Translations under genes and position numbers: made by a program
DNA from: Aphelidium insulamus
Lineage: Eukaryota > Aphelidiomycota > Aphelidea > Aphelidiaceae
Assembly: GCA_036784855.1 (NCBI GenBank)
Contig: JAZDSV010000001.1
Coordinates: 853,501 to 917,500 of the forward strand
Direction of reading: 5' to 3'
Length of the DNA: 64,000 nucleotides
Shown: in pieces, positions 22,535 to 33,291 of the stretch
Layout: each line of letters starts with the position of its first letter
Numbering within the stretch: position 1 is the stretch's first letter
The notes under the pieces: model-generated
What the model was told of the DNA's origin: nothing
The model's database searches: none
Seen by the model: only the letters and a program-made list of their open reading frames with translations

Positions 22535-22679
22535 ATAGACACACATGTAACATAGCTATGCTATATGCGGGGTACAATGGCTGTCTCAAATGGATGCACT
22601 CTATGGTGGAGTTCGTAGTCACACTAGCTTATATGCGGTATACGGATCTATTCCGTGGTATGGGAAGTAAACTACCAAA

Positions 22680-24332
22680 CTACTGCGCCTTCTGGATGAC
22701 GAGGCGTGGCTCATCAGTCTCTTCATCCGGCTGCTGCGGGTAGTCGCCGTTGTCTTGATCATCATCATCGGCACCGTCGCCATTGTCGCTGTAGCTGTCA
22801 TCATCGCCACTGTCATAACCGTCATCAGTGCCGGCCGCCAGTGACATATCGGATGGGGAGTAGAGCAGGTAGTTGGAGCTACCACGCGGCACACCCGACA
22901 CCGAGTACTTTGTGGCCGTTTTGCGCAGCTGGTAATCCAAACTGGCCGGGCTGTAGTTGCGACGTGCCAAGTAGATGGCCTTGACACCGGCCGCGTGCGG
23001 TGATGCCATGGACGTGCCGGACGCCACGGCCAGAGCGGTAGTGGAGCCGCGCCATGTCGACACAATACCCTCGCCGGGTGCCAGCAGGTCCACGCAGCTG
23101 CCGTAGTTGGAGAAGGAGCTGAACCGGTCCGACTGGCCAATGGAGCCAATCACCAGGGCCGAGGTGGCAGATGCCGGGCTCTCATTGCAGGCGTTGGTGT
23201 GATCGTTGCCGGCGGCCACCACGACGTGCATGCCGGCAGACACAAGCTTGGACACGGCGTAGTTGAGCGAGGAAGAGCGTGGACCAGAGATGGAGATGCT
23301 GCCATGCACTGTTAAAACCTATGCAAGTCAACTCAATACAGACACACACTCACTTGATCACCGCGCGGCGCCCGGCTGATCTGAAGCGGCTGTAGGCCCA
23401 GTTCAGACCGGCCAGGACTTGATCCCAGGGACCACGACCAGACTTGTCCAGCACCTTGACTGCGATCAGGCGCACATTCTTGGCCACTCCCCACGTTTTG
23501 GCACCAATGATGCCTGTAGATAGATATATTTAGACACATTTACAAAGATTATTACAGACACACGGACTTACCGGCTACGTGAGTGCCGTGGCCATTGTTG
23601 TCATCATTCTCCCGTTCGTTGCGGGCATAGTTGGCACCCCAGATGGCGCGTCCCTCAAACTCGCGATGGTTTACATTGATACCGGTGTCGACGACGTACG
23701 CGTCCACTCCGGAGCCGGCACGCGAGTCATACCGATACTCGTTGGTGTGGTCATCGCGGGAGCTGAGACGCGCCAGATTCCACGGCGCACTGTTCTGCGT
23801 GGTGGACACGATGGAGCACAGCTGATTCGGCTCCACCTCCTCCACCTCGGGGTGGTCCAGCAGTTCTTGCAGCGCGGCGTCCGAGTCGAGCTGCAGCGAG
23901 TAGCCGCTCAGCGACTCGTCAAAGTCGAACGTGTGTCGCACTGCAGCGTACTCGCTGTGCTTGGCCACAAAGCTCTCCAGAAAGTTTTCGTGGTGTGCGG
24001 CCACTGTCACAAGGAGTTAGTTTGTGATGTGTGACAGACATATAGACAGACATATGGACAGACACGTAGACAGGCACGTAGACAGGCAGACACACATCAG
24101 ATAAAATTCAGTCAGCACACAATAGAACTAAGCACTAACCGCTGACACCGCTCTTGAGACGGACAATGTACTGGTTGTCAATGATGAGACTGTCGGCAGA
24201 GTTGTTGCGCGCCACTTCAATTGGGTGCGGGATGACAATCGGTTTCTCCAGCGCTTCGATGGGGAGTGCCGACGCGGCAACCCGGAGGTCCACCGCGGCA
24301 ATGATTACGGTGAGTGCTGCAAGCTTGAACAT
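22680..24332 (-). CDS. Secreted subtilisin-like serine protease (proteinase K type, S8A)
   Basis: Exons on the minus strand: 24332–24140, 24003–23572, 23513–23362 and 23318–22680. A signal peptide (FKLAALTVIIAAVDLRVAAS) is followed by an inhibitor I9 propeptide (NQYIVRLKSG ... HHENFLESF). The mature protease has the triad Asp in AYVVDTGIN, His in NGHGTHVAG and Ser in SGTSMASPHAAGVK, plus the oxyanion Asn in VVAAGNDHTNAC. The C-terminal 60 residues are an Asp/Ser/Gly-rich acidic tail ending in LVIQKAQ, outside the usual family length. Such proteases are secreted and often expanded in pathogenic or saprotrophic chytrids. The third junction uses a GTGATC donor at 23361. The first intron contains a GACAGACA tandem repeat. 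Confidence 0.93.
24035..24096. repeat. GACAGACAYATA / GACAGGCACGTA tandem repeat in an intron
   Basis: Five or six degenerate 12-bp units (gacagacatata, gacagacatatg, gacagacacgta, gacaggcacgta, gacaggcagaca) within intron 1 of the subtilase gene. Confidence 0.85.
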
Positions 24333-24454
24333 GATGATGTTGTATGTACGACTTGATATCTTGTGGTATTGTGTCTGGATGTGTGCCAAGACCGCCTATT
24401 TATGCACAACAGTTGCCGTGGTTGCGACAATATTTTTAGCCCAGGCATCCAGGC

Positions 24455-24567
24455 AACCACGTACGTACGTAAGCGGGCTATATCGGCGCCGACGAATCGG
24501 GAAGCAGTAGCCCATCGCATATGACGCCTACCGTCGATAAGGAGACGTACGTAAGACGTACGTATGG
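24455..24567. promoter_or_regulatory. Cluster of ACGTACGT palindromes upstream of the subtilase
   Basis: Four ACGTACGT-type palindromes occur in about 110 bp: ACGTACGTACGT at 24459–24470 and the pair in GACGTACGTAAGACGTACGT at 24545–24564. They lie 120–235 bp upstream of the subtilase ATG. Such clustering suggests protein-binding sites, though the binding protein is unknown. Confidence 0.5.
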
Positions 24568-24748
24568 TCATGTTGAGAAATCCGTTATCGCGGCCAGCTC
24601 CATTACGCATAGATATACATAGTGTTGTAAGGATACAGCAAAGGGATTGCCGCCAAGCATGGCTTCTTTGTGGCAACAGGCCGAAAGATGTCAAACAGTG
24701 TATCGACCATAGTAGCTATGGATGTCTATATCGGCGTGAACAGCCCTA

Positions 24749-24990
24749 AAGATCCACCCAACAGGTATATTGTAAGGCGTTCGACTGTTGTAGCTGCTCT
24801 GTGCCTCTGTCAGTTTAGGTATTGCTAAAGGATCCACACAAAAGGTAGATTAATTATAAGGTGTGAGATCCTGGTAGCTTACGTGTGTCACTACTAAAGG
24901 ATCCATTAACGGGTACTAATATGTAAGATTCCAGTAGCTACTATGTGTAGCTATCGGTCTAGAGAGCCACTTAACAGTTTTGCGGCGCCT
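24749..24990. repeat. Degenerate tandem repeat, unit about 65–77 bp, 3.5 copies
   Basis: Units begin at about 24749, 24826, 24895 and 24959. Each starts CTAAAGGATCCA or a close variant, followed by CAACAGGTA-like, TAAGGTGTGA-like and GTAGCT words. It lies in the gap between the subtilase and ankyrin genes. Confidence 0.7.
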
Positions 24991-25095
24991 AACAAGTTTT
25001 AACCCCTGCTTCTGCAACCAATTCTAATTGGTGGACACGTTAAAGGGGGGCGCTGTAAATGGCGATAGAAATTGGGACAAAGAAAAAATCTTACA

Positions 25096-26958
25096 ATGAA
25101 AGTATCCGCGGCCAGTGCCGCCTGCATCGCCGTGCTAGCTGCTGGATGGGCGCGCACAATGCCCCTCAGACATCTACTCTCGGTCTCCACGGCTTCAGAT
25201 GGCTGCAATGACGATCATTCACCGCATGCCGATGGCAGTCCTGAAGGCCGCGAAGAACCGCAGTTCCTGGTCACCATGATGGAATTCTGCGGCGCGGGCA
25301 ACGGTGTTCTTGGGTTTGCATCGCGGAAGATGCACGATGCATACTTGTGCACCCGAAAAGACGGGTCCATAGTCACCACGTACGCGGCCGCTGCCACCTC
25401 CAAGAACACGTTCGACATGGCGATCGCGATTGGCGCCGACCCAGACCAGCTTGTGGCTGCTGCGAGTGACCAAGGGAATCTGCAATTGCTGCAACATGCG
25501 CACTCTCAGCATGGATATGATTTTCGATATTCATACAAGTGGTTGTGCGATGCCGTCACGGCAAAGAATCTGGATGCTGTGCACTGGCTGCAACATCGTG
25601 CCAAGGCCCCCGGGAGAAGTCAGACCTGCTCGCTGGCAGCTGCTCTTGGCCATCTAGACGTACTAACGTGTCTTCGTCACAATGGCTGTCCGTGGGATGC
25701 ATCAACGTGCCACGAAGCTGCCGCCAACGGTCACTCAACTGTTTTGGAATGGGCGCACAGCAACGGATGTCCGTGGAATGAAGTGACGTGTGCCAAGGCC
25801 GCGAAAAATGGTTGCCTGGATGTGTTGCAATTGCTTCGTCGCAATAGCTGTCCATGGGATGCATCAACATGCTCTAATGCCGCTGCCGGCTGCCACGCGG
25901 AGACTCTTGCGTGGGCACTTGACCATGGTTGTCCGCGGAGTGAGGCAACTTGTGCTGCAGCTGCTGGCGGTGGTCACCTCCAACTGCTGCAGTGGCTGCG
26001 CACACATGGCTGTCCATGGGATGCATCAACATGCTCCAATGCCGCTGCCGGTGGCCACCTGAACATTCTACAATACGCTCTGGACGATGGGTGTCCGTGG
26101 GATGCCAAATCGTGCTCTGAGGCTGCCGGTAATGGCCATTTGGTAGTGCTGCAGTGGTTGCGCACTAATGGCTGTGAGTGGGATAATGAAACTACTTATG
26201 CGGCAGCGGAAGGCGAACATTTTGCCGTGCTGCAGTGGGCGCTTGAAAATCGATGTGAGTGGAATGGATTCATTGGCGATGCACTAGGCAGGTCTGGTAA
26301 TTTGCAGTTTCTGCAATGGGCTCATGCTCGTTCATATCCATTGGACCTATTTACCTCTGGTGCCGCCATTTCAGGCCATATCCATGTACTGGAATGGGCA
26401 GAACAAGAACAACTTATTGCGTGGGACGAACAGTTGTGTCATGCCGCTGTTTTTGGTAAAAAATTGAGGTCTCTGCAATGGCTCCGCAGTCGTGGATGCC
26501 CATGGGACGCCGAAACTTTAAATTTGGCTGCTGACAGCGGAAATTTTGCCGTTCTGGAGTGGGCAATTGCAAATCATTGTCCACATAATGAAGAAATTTG
26601 CGCGTCGGCTGCACGAAGCAAAAACATTGAGATGATGCAACTTTTGCGGAAAAACGGTCATAAATGGAACGCCAAAGTATGTGCGGAGGCTTCACTGTGC
26701 GGAGATTTAAAAATGTTGCACTGGTTGCGAGATCATGGCTGTCCATGGGATGGCGAAACCTGCATCAAAGCGGCGAAGCATGGACATTTTCTCGTGCTCC
26801 AGTGGGCCGTTAGCAATAAATGTCCCTGGAAGCCGGAAGAAGTACTTGAAATTGAGCGACTTGATCCAGAAATTGCTGCCTGGGTTCGGGATTATAAATC
26901 CGCACATAGCAGAGAGAATCGGGCAAGACGCAGTGTGCGGCGTTTGCTATCAGGATAA
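25096..26958 (+). CDS. Ankyrin-repeat protein with GCPWD-type repeats
   Basis: Single exon, about 620 residues from the ATG at 25096. After a short N-terminus (possible leader VSAASAACIAVLAAG) and an F-box-like stretch (EFCGAGNGVLGFASRKMHDA) come about 16 degenerate ankyrin units. Each is close to 27 residues, of the form GCPWDASTCSNAAAGGHLNI followed by LQW. This CPWD variety is abundant in brown algae, oomycetes, some protists and giant viruses, and rarer in fungi. The lack of introns contrasts with the neighbours. The repeats bind proteins; partners cannot be inferred. The C-terminus is basic (RENRARRSVRRLL). Transfer from another lineage is possible but unproven. Confidence 0.85.
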   Translation: MKVSAASAACIAVLAAGWARTMPLRHLLSVSTASDGCNDDHSPHADGSPEGREEPQFLVTMMEFCGAGNGVLGFASRKMHDAYLCTRKDGSIVTTYAAAATSKNTFDMAIAIGADPDQLVAAASDQGNLQLLQHAHSQHGYDFRYSYKWLCDAVTAKNLDAVHWLQHRAKAPGRSQTCSLAAALGHLDVLTCLRHNGCPWDASTCHEAAANGHSTVLEWAHSNGCPWNEVTCAKAAKNGCLDVLQLLRRNSCPWDASTCSNAAAGCHAETLAWALDHGCPRSEATCAAAAGGGHLQLLQWLRTHGCPWDASTCSNAAAGGHLNILQYALDDGCPWDAKSCSEAAGNGHLVVLQWLRTNGCEWDNETTYAAAEGEHFAVLQWALENRCEWNGFIGDALGRSGNLQFLQWAHARSYPLDLFTSGAAISGHIHVLEWAEQEQLIAWDEQLCHAAVFGKKLRSLQWLRSRGCPWDAETLNLAADSGNFAVLEWAIANHCPHNEEICASAARSKNIEMMQLLRKNGHKWNAKVCAEASLCGDLKMLHWLRDHGCPWDGETCIKAAKHGHFLVLQWAVSNKCPWKPEEVLEIERLDPEIAAWVRDYKSAHSRENRARRSVRRLLSG

Positions 26959-27320
26959 ATAAAGCGTTGAAAAGTGGTGTTTAACCATTCACTGTGAATT
27001 ATAAGAATAAACGCCGGATTAGATTGCGCTTCCATTTCCGAAGTGGTATTTTCGGTACTAGTAGTAGATGTCACGTTTGCAACATCTACAGCAGTATCCA
27101 GTTATGACGGTATATACACATTAGCACCATGACTCAAAGTTATTTGCTCTCTGTCCAATAGGATGTCGCTGTCTGAGGCGGGCTGCACCACCAGAATAAT
27201 TCAAGCGCCACCAACGCACATGATTGGTCCAACAACTTGTGGCAGCCAATCAGAGCGCGCCGCTAATTTGCGTTGCATATTTTTTTGCTTCCATCTTGTT
27301 AATACATTTATATCAACAGC
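26959..27320. other. Intergenic, no gene seen
   Basis: 362 bp between the ankyrin gene and CDC25. Two CCAAT elements on opposite strands (ATTGGTCCAAC at about 27223 and CCAATCAGAGC at about 27246) sit 75–100 bp before the CDC25 start and are plausible promoter boxes. Confidence 0.5.
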
Positions 27321-30300
27321 ATGGAGGAGCGGCATGCGCATCTCTTGCCGCGCACGCCTCCCGTCACAGACGCGCCGCCATCTCCTCCTGCGCCTCAAAT
27401 GACCGTGGACGGCCTGTTTGTGCGCGCCATGTACGACTATACTCCCGGCACCGGCGCGGACGACGGCAAACTGCCGCTTCAACGCGGCCAGCATGTCCAA
27501 GTACTGCAGCAGTTGCCCAGTGGCTGGTACGTAGTCCATTAGGGATCATCACACACTGTGACACTGTGCGCAGGTGGGACGGAATATGCGCGGGCAGACG
27601 CGGCTGGTTTCCCAGCAACTTCGTTTCAACTCCGCCGCGTCAAGAGTCTGTGCTGCCGTCCGAGCAGTTTGGCTGGGAGCAGATTGTCGGTGGGGAACGT
27701 CTCGGCGATGGAACTGATAGCAGTGAACACCTGCCGGGAGACCGCTCCTTCCGCAATCGGCTCACTGGTGAGACCGCCACGCTGACCATGGTGCCAGAGT
27801 GTGATGACGTTGCGGCCCCCGCGTCCCCGCTGCCGCCTCCCAACGACGCCGACATGCTGCTTCCTCTGCACTGGGGCACGAAGCGCACCGCTGACGGCCG
27901 CACGTATTACTACAACATGCTCACCAATGAGACGACGTGGGATCGCGATCGCATCAATGCCGGCAACCACCCGACGCCTTCCACTGTATGGTCATTATAG
28001 TTATAACTGCATGATACTTATTCCATAGACGGCCAGGAGAGCACCGGCAGCACCGGCATGGCCATCACCGAGTGCAGATCAGCGACGAGCTGCTGCAGTG
28101 TCGCAATGGGAAGTGCTGCACACCACCACAACATCTCTGCTCTCAATGCTGAAGGAGGCGGCGCGCACCGCAGACAAGTCGCTCACCCTGTCGCTGGTGT
28201 CGCGACTGGTGCGCTGGCTGCATCGCGCCCTCTTGGCCGCCGATTTAATCGATCCCAGCCACTCTGCCATCATGCGGTCCAGTCGGCAACTGCGATCGCA
28301 TCACAGGCACATGATGCGCAGTATGAGCCGGCTGGTGCTAACGGCCAAGCAGGCGTCGGGCATATGGCCGCCGCCGGACATAGTCGCCCAGCTGGCGGAT
28401 GATGCCGACGACGTGTTGCTGGCCGTGCGCCACTTTGCAGATGCCGCCGACGCCGCTGGTATTGCCATGAGGGCGCTGATGCCCGAAGAGGGATCCCAAG
28501 GCGATTTGCACGCCCAGGCCGACTCTGAGGTGGCCCAAGTCAATAACAATAACATAATGCATCGCCGGCCATCTCATGGCAACTTCCCCGACATGCCATC
28601 GCCCACGCCAGAGGACACAATGCAACCGACACCCATTGTGGCGGTGGCCGAGTTCCGGGCCGAAGATCTGCTGTCTGCCATGGACGACACGGTGCAGGCG
28701 CTGTTTGTGGCCGTGGTCGAGTTTCACAAATTGTTGGCCGACGAGTCTCTCTCCCAGCAGCAATGTCTCCCCCGCACCATATTGATGACGCGACGGGTAG
28801 TGACTCTGGTCGGTCAGCTGTTGGCCGTCGTGGAGGACATTCCGGCCGCCCGGCGCCTCCTGCCTGCGGACACTGCCGCGGCTATAACCGACGACACCAT
28901 TCAAGCGTTTGTGGCACACAAGCAGACTCTCAGCGAGGACATTGCATCGCTCGTGTCGGCCACCACCGCCGCGGCTGACCTGTTTGCCCCGGCTGACTCG
29001 CGCCGCCAAATCGATGGCGCCGTCTATGCAATGGAGCAGAGTGCCGTGCGGCTCATATTTGCCTCCAAGCAGTTGATTGAAGAGTTGCACGCCGTGGAGC
29101 AGACTGCTCTCAGCGCACGGCTGGGCAGTGTGTCTCTGCAGCAGTATCCTCAGCATCGACACCGACGCAACAGTCGACACTCTCCCGGAGGAGTCTCCCA
29201 AGATGTTAAAGCTTCCACCGTCAGGCTGGAACGTAGCAATCATGCCGCAGACGGTGCTTCAAGGCAGCGAAGGGCACTGTCCATGCACTCGACGCACTCG
29301 GCCGCCGCACCGCCCCTTCCACCACCGTCACCTGCTCCGTCCACCACGGAGAACAAGGAGAACAAGGAACATGCAGCAGAAATAGTAGTAACTACACCAA
29401 CCGATTCAACCAAGCCGAGAAAGCACCGCAGCTCATACGTGGACCGCGTCAGGCGGGACAAGGAGTCGTCACAACCACCTCTCACCATTGACACCAATGT
29501 GGCGGCTAAAATTAATGATCGTGCAAAGACGGCGCCAGTTTTGCGGCATGTCGATGTCGCCGATCACGTTGGTGAGACAGGAACGGCAGCTGACTCGTCA
29601 GGAACCTCGGTCGGACCACTGTCTCGTGTGGGAGAATCACGAGACAAGGTGTCGGTTTCGGAGCCGCCGGCCAGCCATACTAACCGCCGCTCAGCCACCG
29701 CGCGCTCTCTGTCCAGCGCCAACTCAGACTCGTCCAAGCTGGCAAAGTTTTTCGGCGAAGATGTGCCGCTGCAGATGATCCCATCAGTCGCCACAATCAG
29801 CGAGCCTGACCACGAGTGTTTTTTGGGGCCGGATCACCCGTCCAGAGATCTGCTTCTATCCCTGGAAGGCGGCGGTGTCAAGGGCGGCACCGTTTCTGCA
29901 CTCGTGGAGCGTCTCACCTCTCACATGGCCATTGGTAAGTTGTTTTATTTGTACAGAGTACTTTTGCTAATTCCTTCTTGTAGATGCACCGTACGTGGAC
30001 GCATTTCTGCTGACATATCGATCTTTTATGGGTGCGAGAGAACTGCTGCAGCTCCTGATTGCACGATTCAATATTGCTCCGTCCGCCCGCGACGGCGAGG
30101 AACTCAGCGATCAGCAGCTGGACGAGTGGCGGCAGCGCAAGCAAAAAGTGGTCCGCCTGCGTGTGGTCAGCGTCATCAAGACCTGGCTGGAGCAGTCGTT
30201 CTACTCTCGTGACGAGATGGAATGTCTGCCGCAGATCCGGGCTTTCGCTGATCGTGTGGTTCGTGCGCACATTCCCGCCGCTGCCGACTCTCTGTGCACG

Positions 30301-31384
30301 CTGGTGGATGTGCGCACCGAATCGGGACCGATCGCATACGCCAGCACAGCCATGCTGGCTGATGTGGAAGCCGACTCACCGGCCGCACCACTGCATCTCA
30401 ACGCTCGCTCATCCGCTTCGTCAGCGTCAGACAGCAGGCGGCAGTCACTTATTTCCGCACCGCTGGCCAAGGCAGCGCCGCCACTGTCACTACTGCCCAA
30501 GAATCTGAAATCATTCCGTCTGTGGGAGGTGGACCCGCTGGAGCTGGCCAGACAGCTGACAATAATGGAGGCCCGACTGTTCAGCAACATTCAGGCGCTC
30601 GAGTTCCTGGACAAGGCCTGGTCCGACAAGACCAACGACAGCGCCGCACCCAACATCAAGGCAATGATCCGCAGCACGAACCACATCACTGGTTGGGCGG
30701 CCTTCTCGATCCTGCGCCAGCTGGAAGTGAAGAAGCGCGCGGCAACCATGAAGTACTTTATTCAAGTGGCTGACCGATGTCGCTCGCTGCACAACTACAA
30801 CACACTCATGGCCATACTGGCGGCGCTCAGCTCCTCGCCCATACATCGACTGAAGCGCACATGGGAGCTGCTGTCTGCCAAATCGCGTGCCACGCTGGAA
30901 GAACTGAAAACCCTTATGGCACCTGGCCAGAATTTTGCAAACTATCGCCGCATACTTCGCTCCGTGACCCCGCCCTGCGTCCCCTTTCTCGGTAGGTGTT
31001 ATCTATGTTTTTATCGTTGTAAGAGTCATCCGTTGCATAACAATTTTAATGTAATTAAATTCACACTGACTGACAGGCCGCTATCTGACCGATCTAACGT
31101 TCATCGAGGACGGCAATGCGAACCACGTCAAATCAATGCCCCACCTGATCAACTTTGACAAACGTGCCAAGACTGCGGAAAAGGTGCGTGAGATCCGGCA
31201 GTACCAGCGCGTGCCGTACTCGCTGGTGGAAGTGGCCGAGCTGCAGCTGTTTATGGACGCGGAACTGCAGCTGAGCAGCCAGTGTGATCCAGAAGAGCTA
31301 TATCAGCAGAGTTTGACCATTGAGCCACGCGAACGGGAAGATGAAAAGATTGCGCGACTGCTGCACGAGAGCGGTTTTTTGTAA
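27321..31384 (+). CDS. CDC25: CDC25-type Ras guanine-nucleotide exchange factor (SH3–WW–RasGEF_N–RasGEF)
   Basis: Activates Ras by GDP/GTP exchange. Exons 27321–27526, 27574–27985, 28029–29934, 29984–30991 and 31077–31384 sum to 3840 nt, 1279 residues. Order: SH3 (FVRAMYDYTPGTGADDGKLP ... SGWWDGICAGRRGWFPSNFV); WW (LPLHWGTKRTADGRTYYYN ... TTWDR); a long helical and Ser-rich middle; RasGEF_N (GGGVKGGTVSALVERL ... VDAFLLTYRSFMGAREL); then the catalytic RasGEF domain (PLELARQLTIMEARLFSNIQ ... NHITGWAAFSILRQ ... YNTLMAILAALSSSPIHRLK ... VPFLGRYLTDLTFI ... INFDKRAKTAE). An N-terminal SH3 is the hallmark of fungal CDC25 proteins; the WW domain is an addition seen in some lineages. Confidence 0.95.
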
Positions 31385-31483
31385 GGGGTGTTGTAATGGG
31401 CTGATGGGAGTGTTGGAGAGAAGTATATTTTATAGACTAGTTGAGTTTTAGATTTAGACAATTATATGTATTCAAAGATGCAG

Positions 31484-32873
31484 TTAAAATTGCGCCAACT
31501 TGGTGACCATGGCCACTCGCAGTGTCTGATCGTAGCCCACAAACGCACTGTGACGATATCAGACGGGACAGAGGACAACAATCAACCACTGCATACCACA
31601 GGCCCGGCTTATCGGGGCTCCAATTGAAGGCGCAGATTGGCTGCTCGGCCAGTTGCGCGTAGTTCAGCAGATCCACGCGGCCAACCACCCCGACTTGGCT
31701 GCCGTCCTCCAGCTTCTCGGCCCTCTTTGGCGGATATCGACTGTGTATGTATTATGGTTGTGTATGTTAGCCACCTTTACAAGCAGACTTACTAGTGGTA
31801 CAAGTGCAGCGATCCGGTTCCGCCAGACGTGACAAACAGTTCCCGATTCTGCGGCAAATGTCTAATGGTCCAAATGGTGGTGTTGGCGTCGCGAATCTGT
31901 TGATTAAATTCTTGTTGCAAAGCATAGAGAGATATGAATTTGCTTATACCTTCTCCGTGAGCGCAGTGAAGCCTTTCTCTGGGTGAAATGTGCGCAGATC
32001 ATACACTTTAAAGGCAGCCTCTAGGCCTGCCACCACCAGCTTGTTCATCTTGATGTCGGCTCGGTCAAACTCGAGCGCGCAGACACCGTTGCCGACATTT
32101 GTCTCCCAGCGCAGCGACATTGTGCGCAAGTCAAACATTTTGACGTCGCCATTATCGTAGCCGGCCACCACGGCGCGCTCGTCGTCATTGTACGAGTCGC
32201 CGAAACAAACGGACCAGCAGTCGCGTGCAGTCTCGCCCACGTTTGGTGTGATGGCCGCCACCGGTGATCCCGCCTGTCTAGTGTCCCAGACTTTTACGCA
32301 GCCTATACCATTAAACTTTATGTAAAGGAAGCGATAATTCATGCGCACCATCTCGACTGCCAGTGACAATTTCTGGGGCACCACATTTGACGCCGAATCC
32401 ACCGGCTCCATCAATAGCATTAATTATCTGGTCATGTGCCTGCACAGAGTACACTGCCGCCTCCTGTGGCCTCTCCAAGTCCCTGACAATTTATATGTTT
32501 ACTCTTAATTGTGTGTAGTATCTATGCACTCACCAAATGTCAAGCCGTCCATTGAAGGAACCGGTGGCCAGCTGCCGTGCGCGCAGACCAGACGCACCCA
32601 TCGTGGAGCACTTGAACGGCGCCGGTTTCTCCACCTGGTAGTTAGTGTATACGCACAAGTGCAGACCACACGCACACTATGCAGCAATTTCGGCGCGCCA
32701 CTCTGCAGCTCATACACCTCCAATGCGCCGGTGCCGCGCGCATTCTGACCCACCACCACCATCTTGGCGGAGCATGGGATCCAGCGGCAGTCGAACGCGG
32801 TGTAGTTGAGCTGCTGCTCCGAGTGCACAACAAACTGCGGTTTGGCGGAGTCGACGGTGTCGGCGATGGTCAT
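31484..32873 (-). CDS. DNAAF10: WD-repeat protein WDR92/DNAAF10
   Basis: Seven-bladed β-propeller that works with the R2TP/prefoldin-like chaperones in assembly of axonemal dynein arms. Minus-strand exons begin 32873–32676 and 32634 onward; five further short introns were placed by homology, ending at 31484. Hallmarks in order: [141 protein letters not shown] and [20 protein letters not shown]. Conservation with animal WDR92 is striking along the whole length. Its presence argues for a flagellated life stage. Confidence 0.95.
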
Positions 32874-33291
32874 TATGCGTTGTGCCTGTGGCTGTTGAAA
32901 CAGTTGGAACAGTGATAAAGTGTATGAGTTTGTCTTGTTGCCTCCATGTGCGATACTAATGTGCTGTGTAGCTAATATCAATGTCTGTCACTTACTCGCA
33001 TTATAGTATTAATAGCAGCATAGTAGCATAGCATCCACAACGATGCTAAACGAACGACCACTCACAGTTCCTTCTGTTACCAAATGCCCATGTTAAAGGA
33101 TGATAGACACGCCCCTCTTGTTTGTCTTGTTTCTTCTTACATCGTTGTACATACCGCCGCATGATATATAAATTATAGCTTGCATTAACCTACACTATTG
33201 TCACTCGGCATGTACGTCCATCTGCTCGAGACATGCATACACAGAGCTGGTGGGCATATGTAGATTTCGAGACACTGATATATTTTAGCAA
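32874..33291. other. Intergenic, no gene seen
   Basis: 418 bp between WDR92 (starting) and the coiled-coil gene (ending), both on the minus strand. AT-rich, with no supported ORF. Confidence 0.55.

Noticed and set aside
22619-23149. 176-codon minus-strand ORF in a second frame over the subtilase
   Set aside because: It overlaps the frame with the catalytic Ser motif GTSMASP and has no domain of its own.
24035-24096. CRISPR-like array
   Set aside because: Units are short, contiguous and degenerate with no spacers; a simple tandem repeat in an intron.
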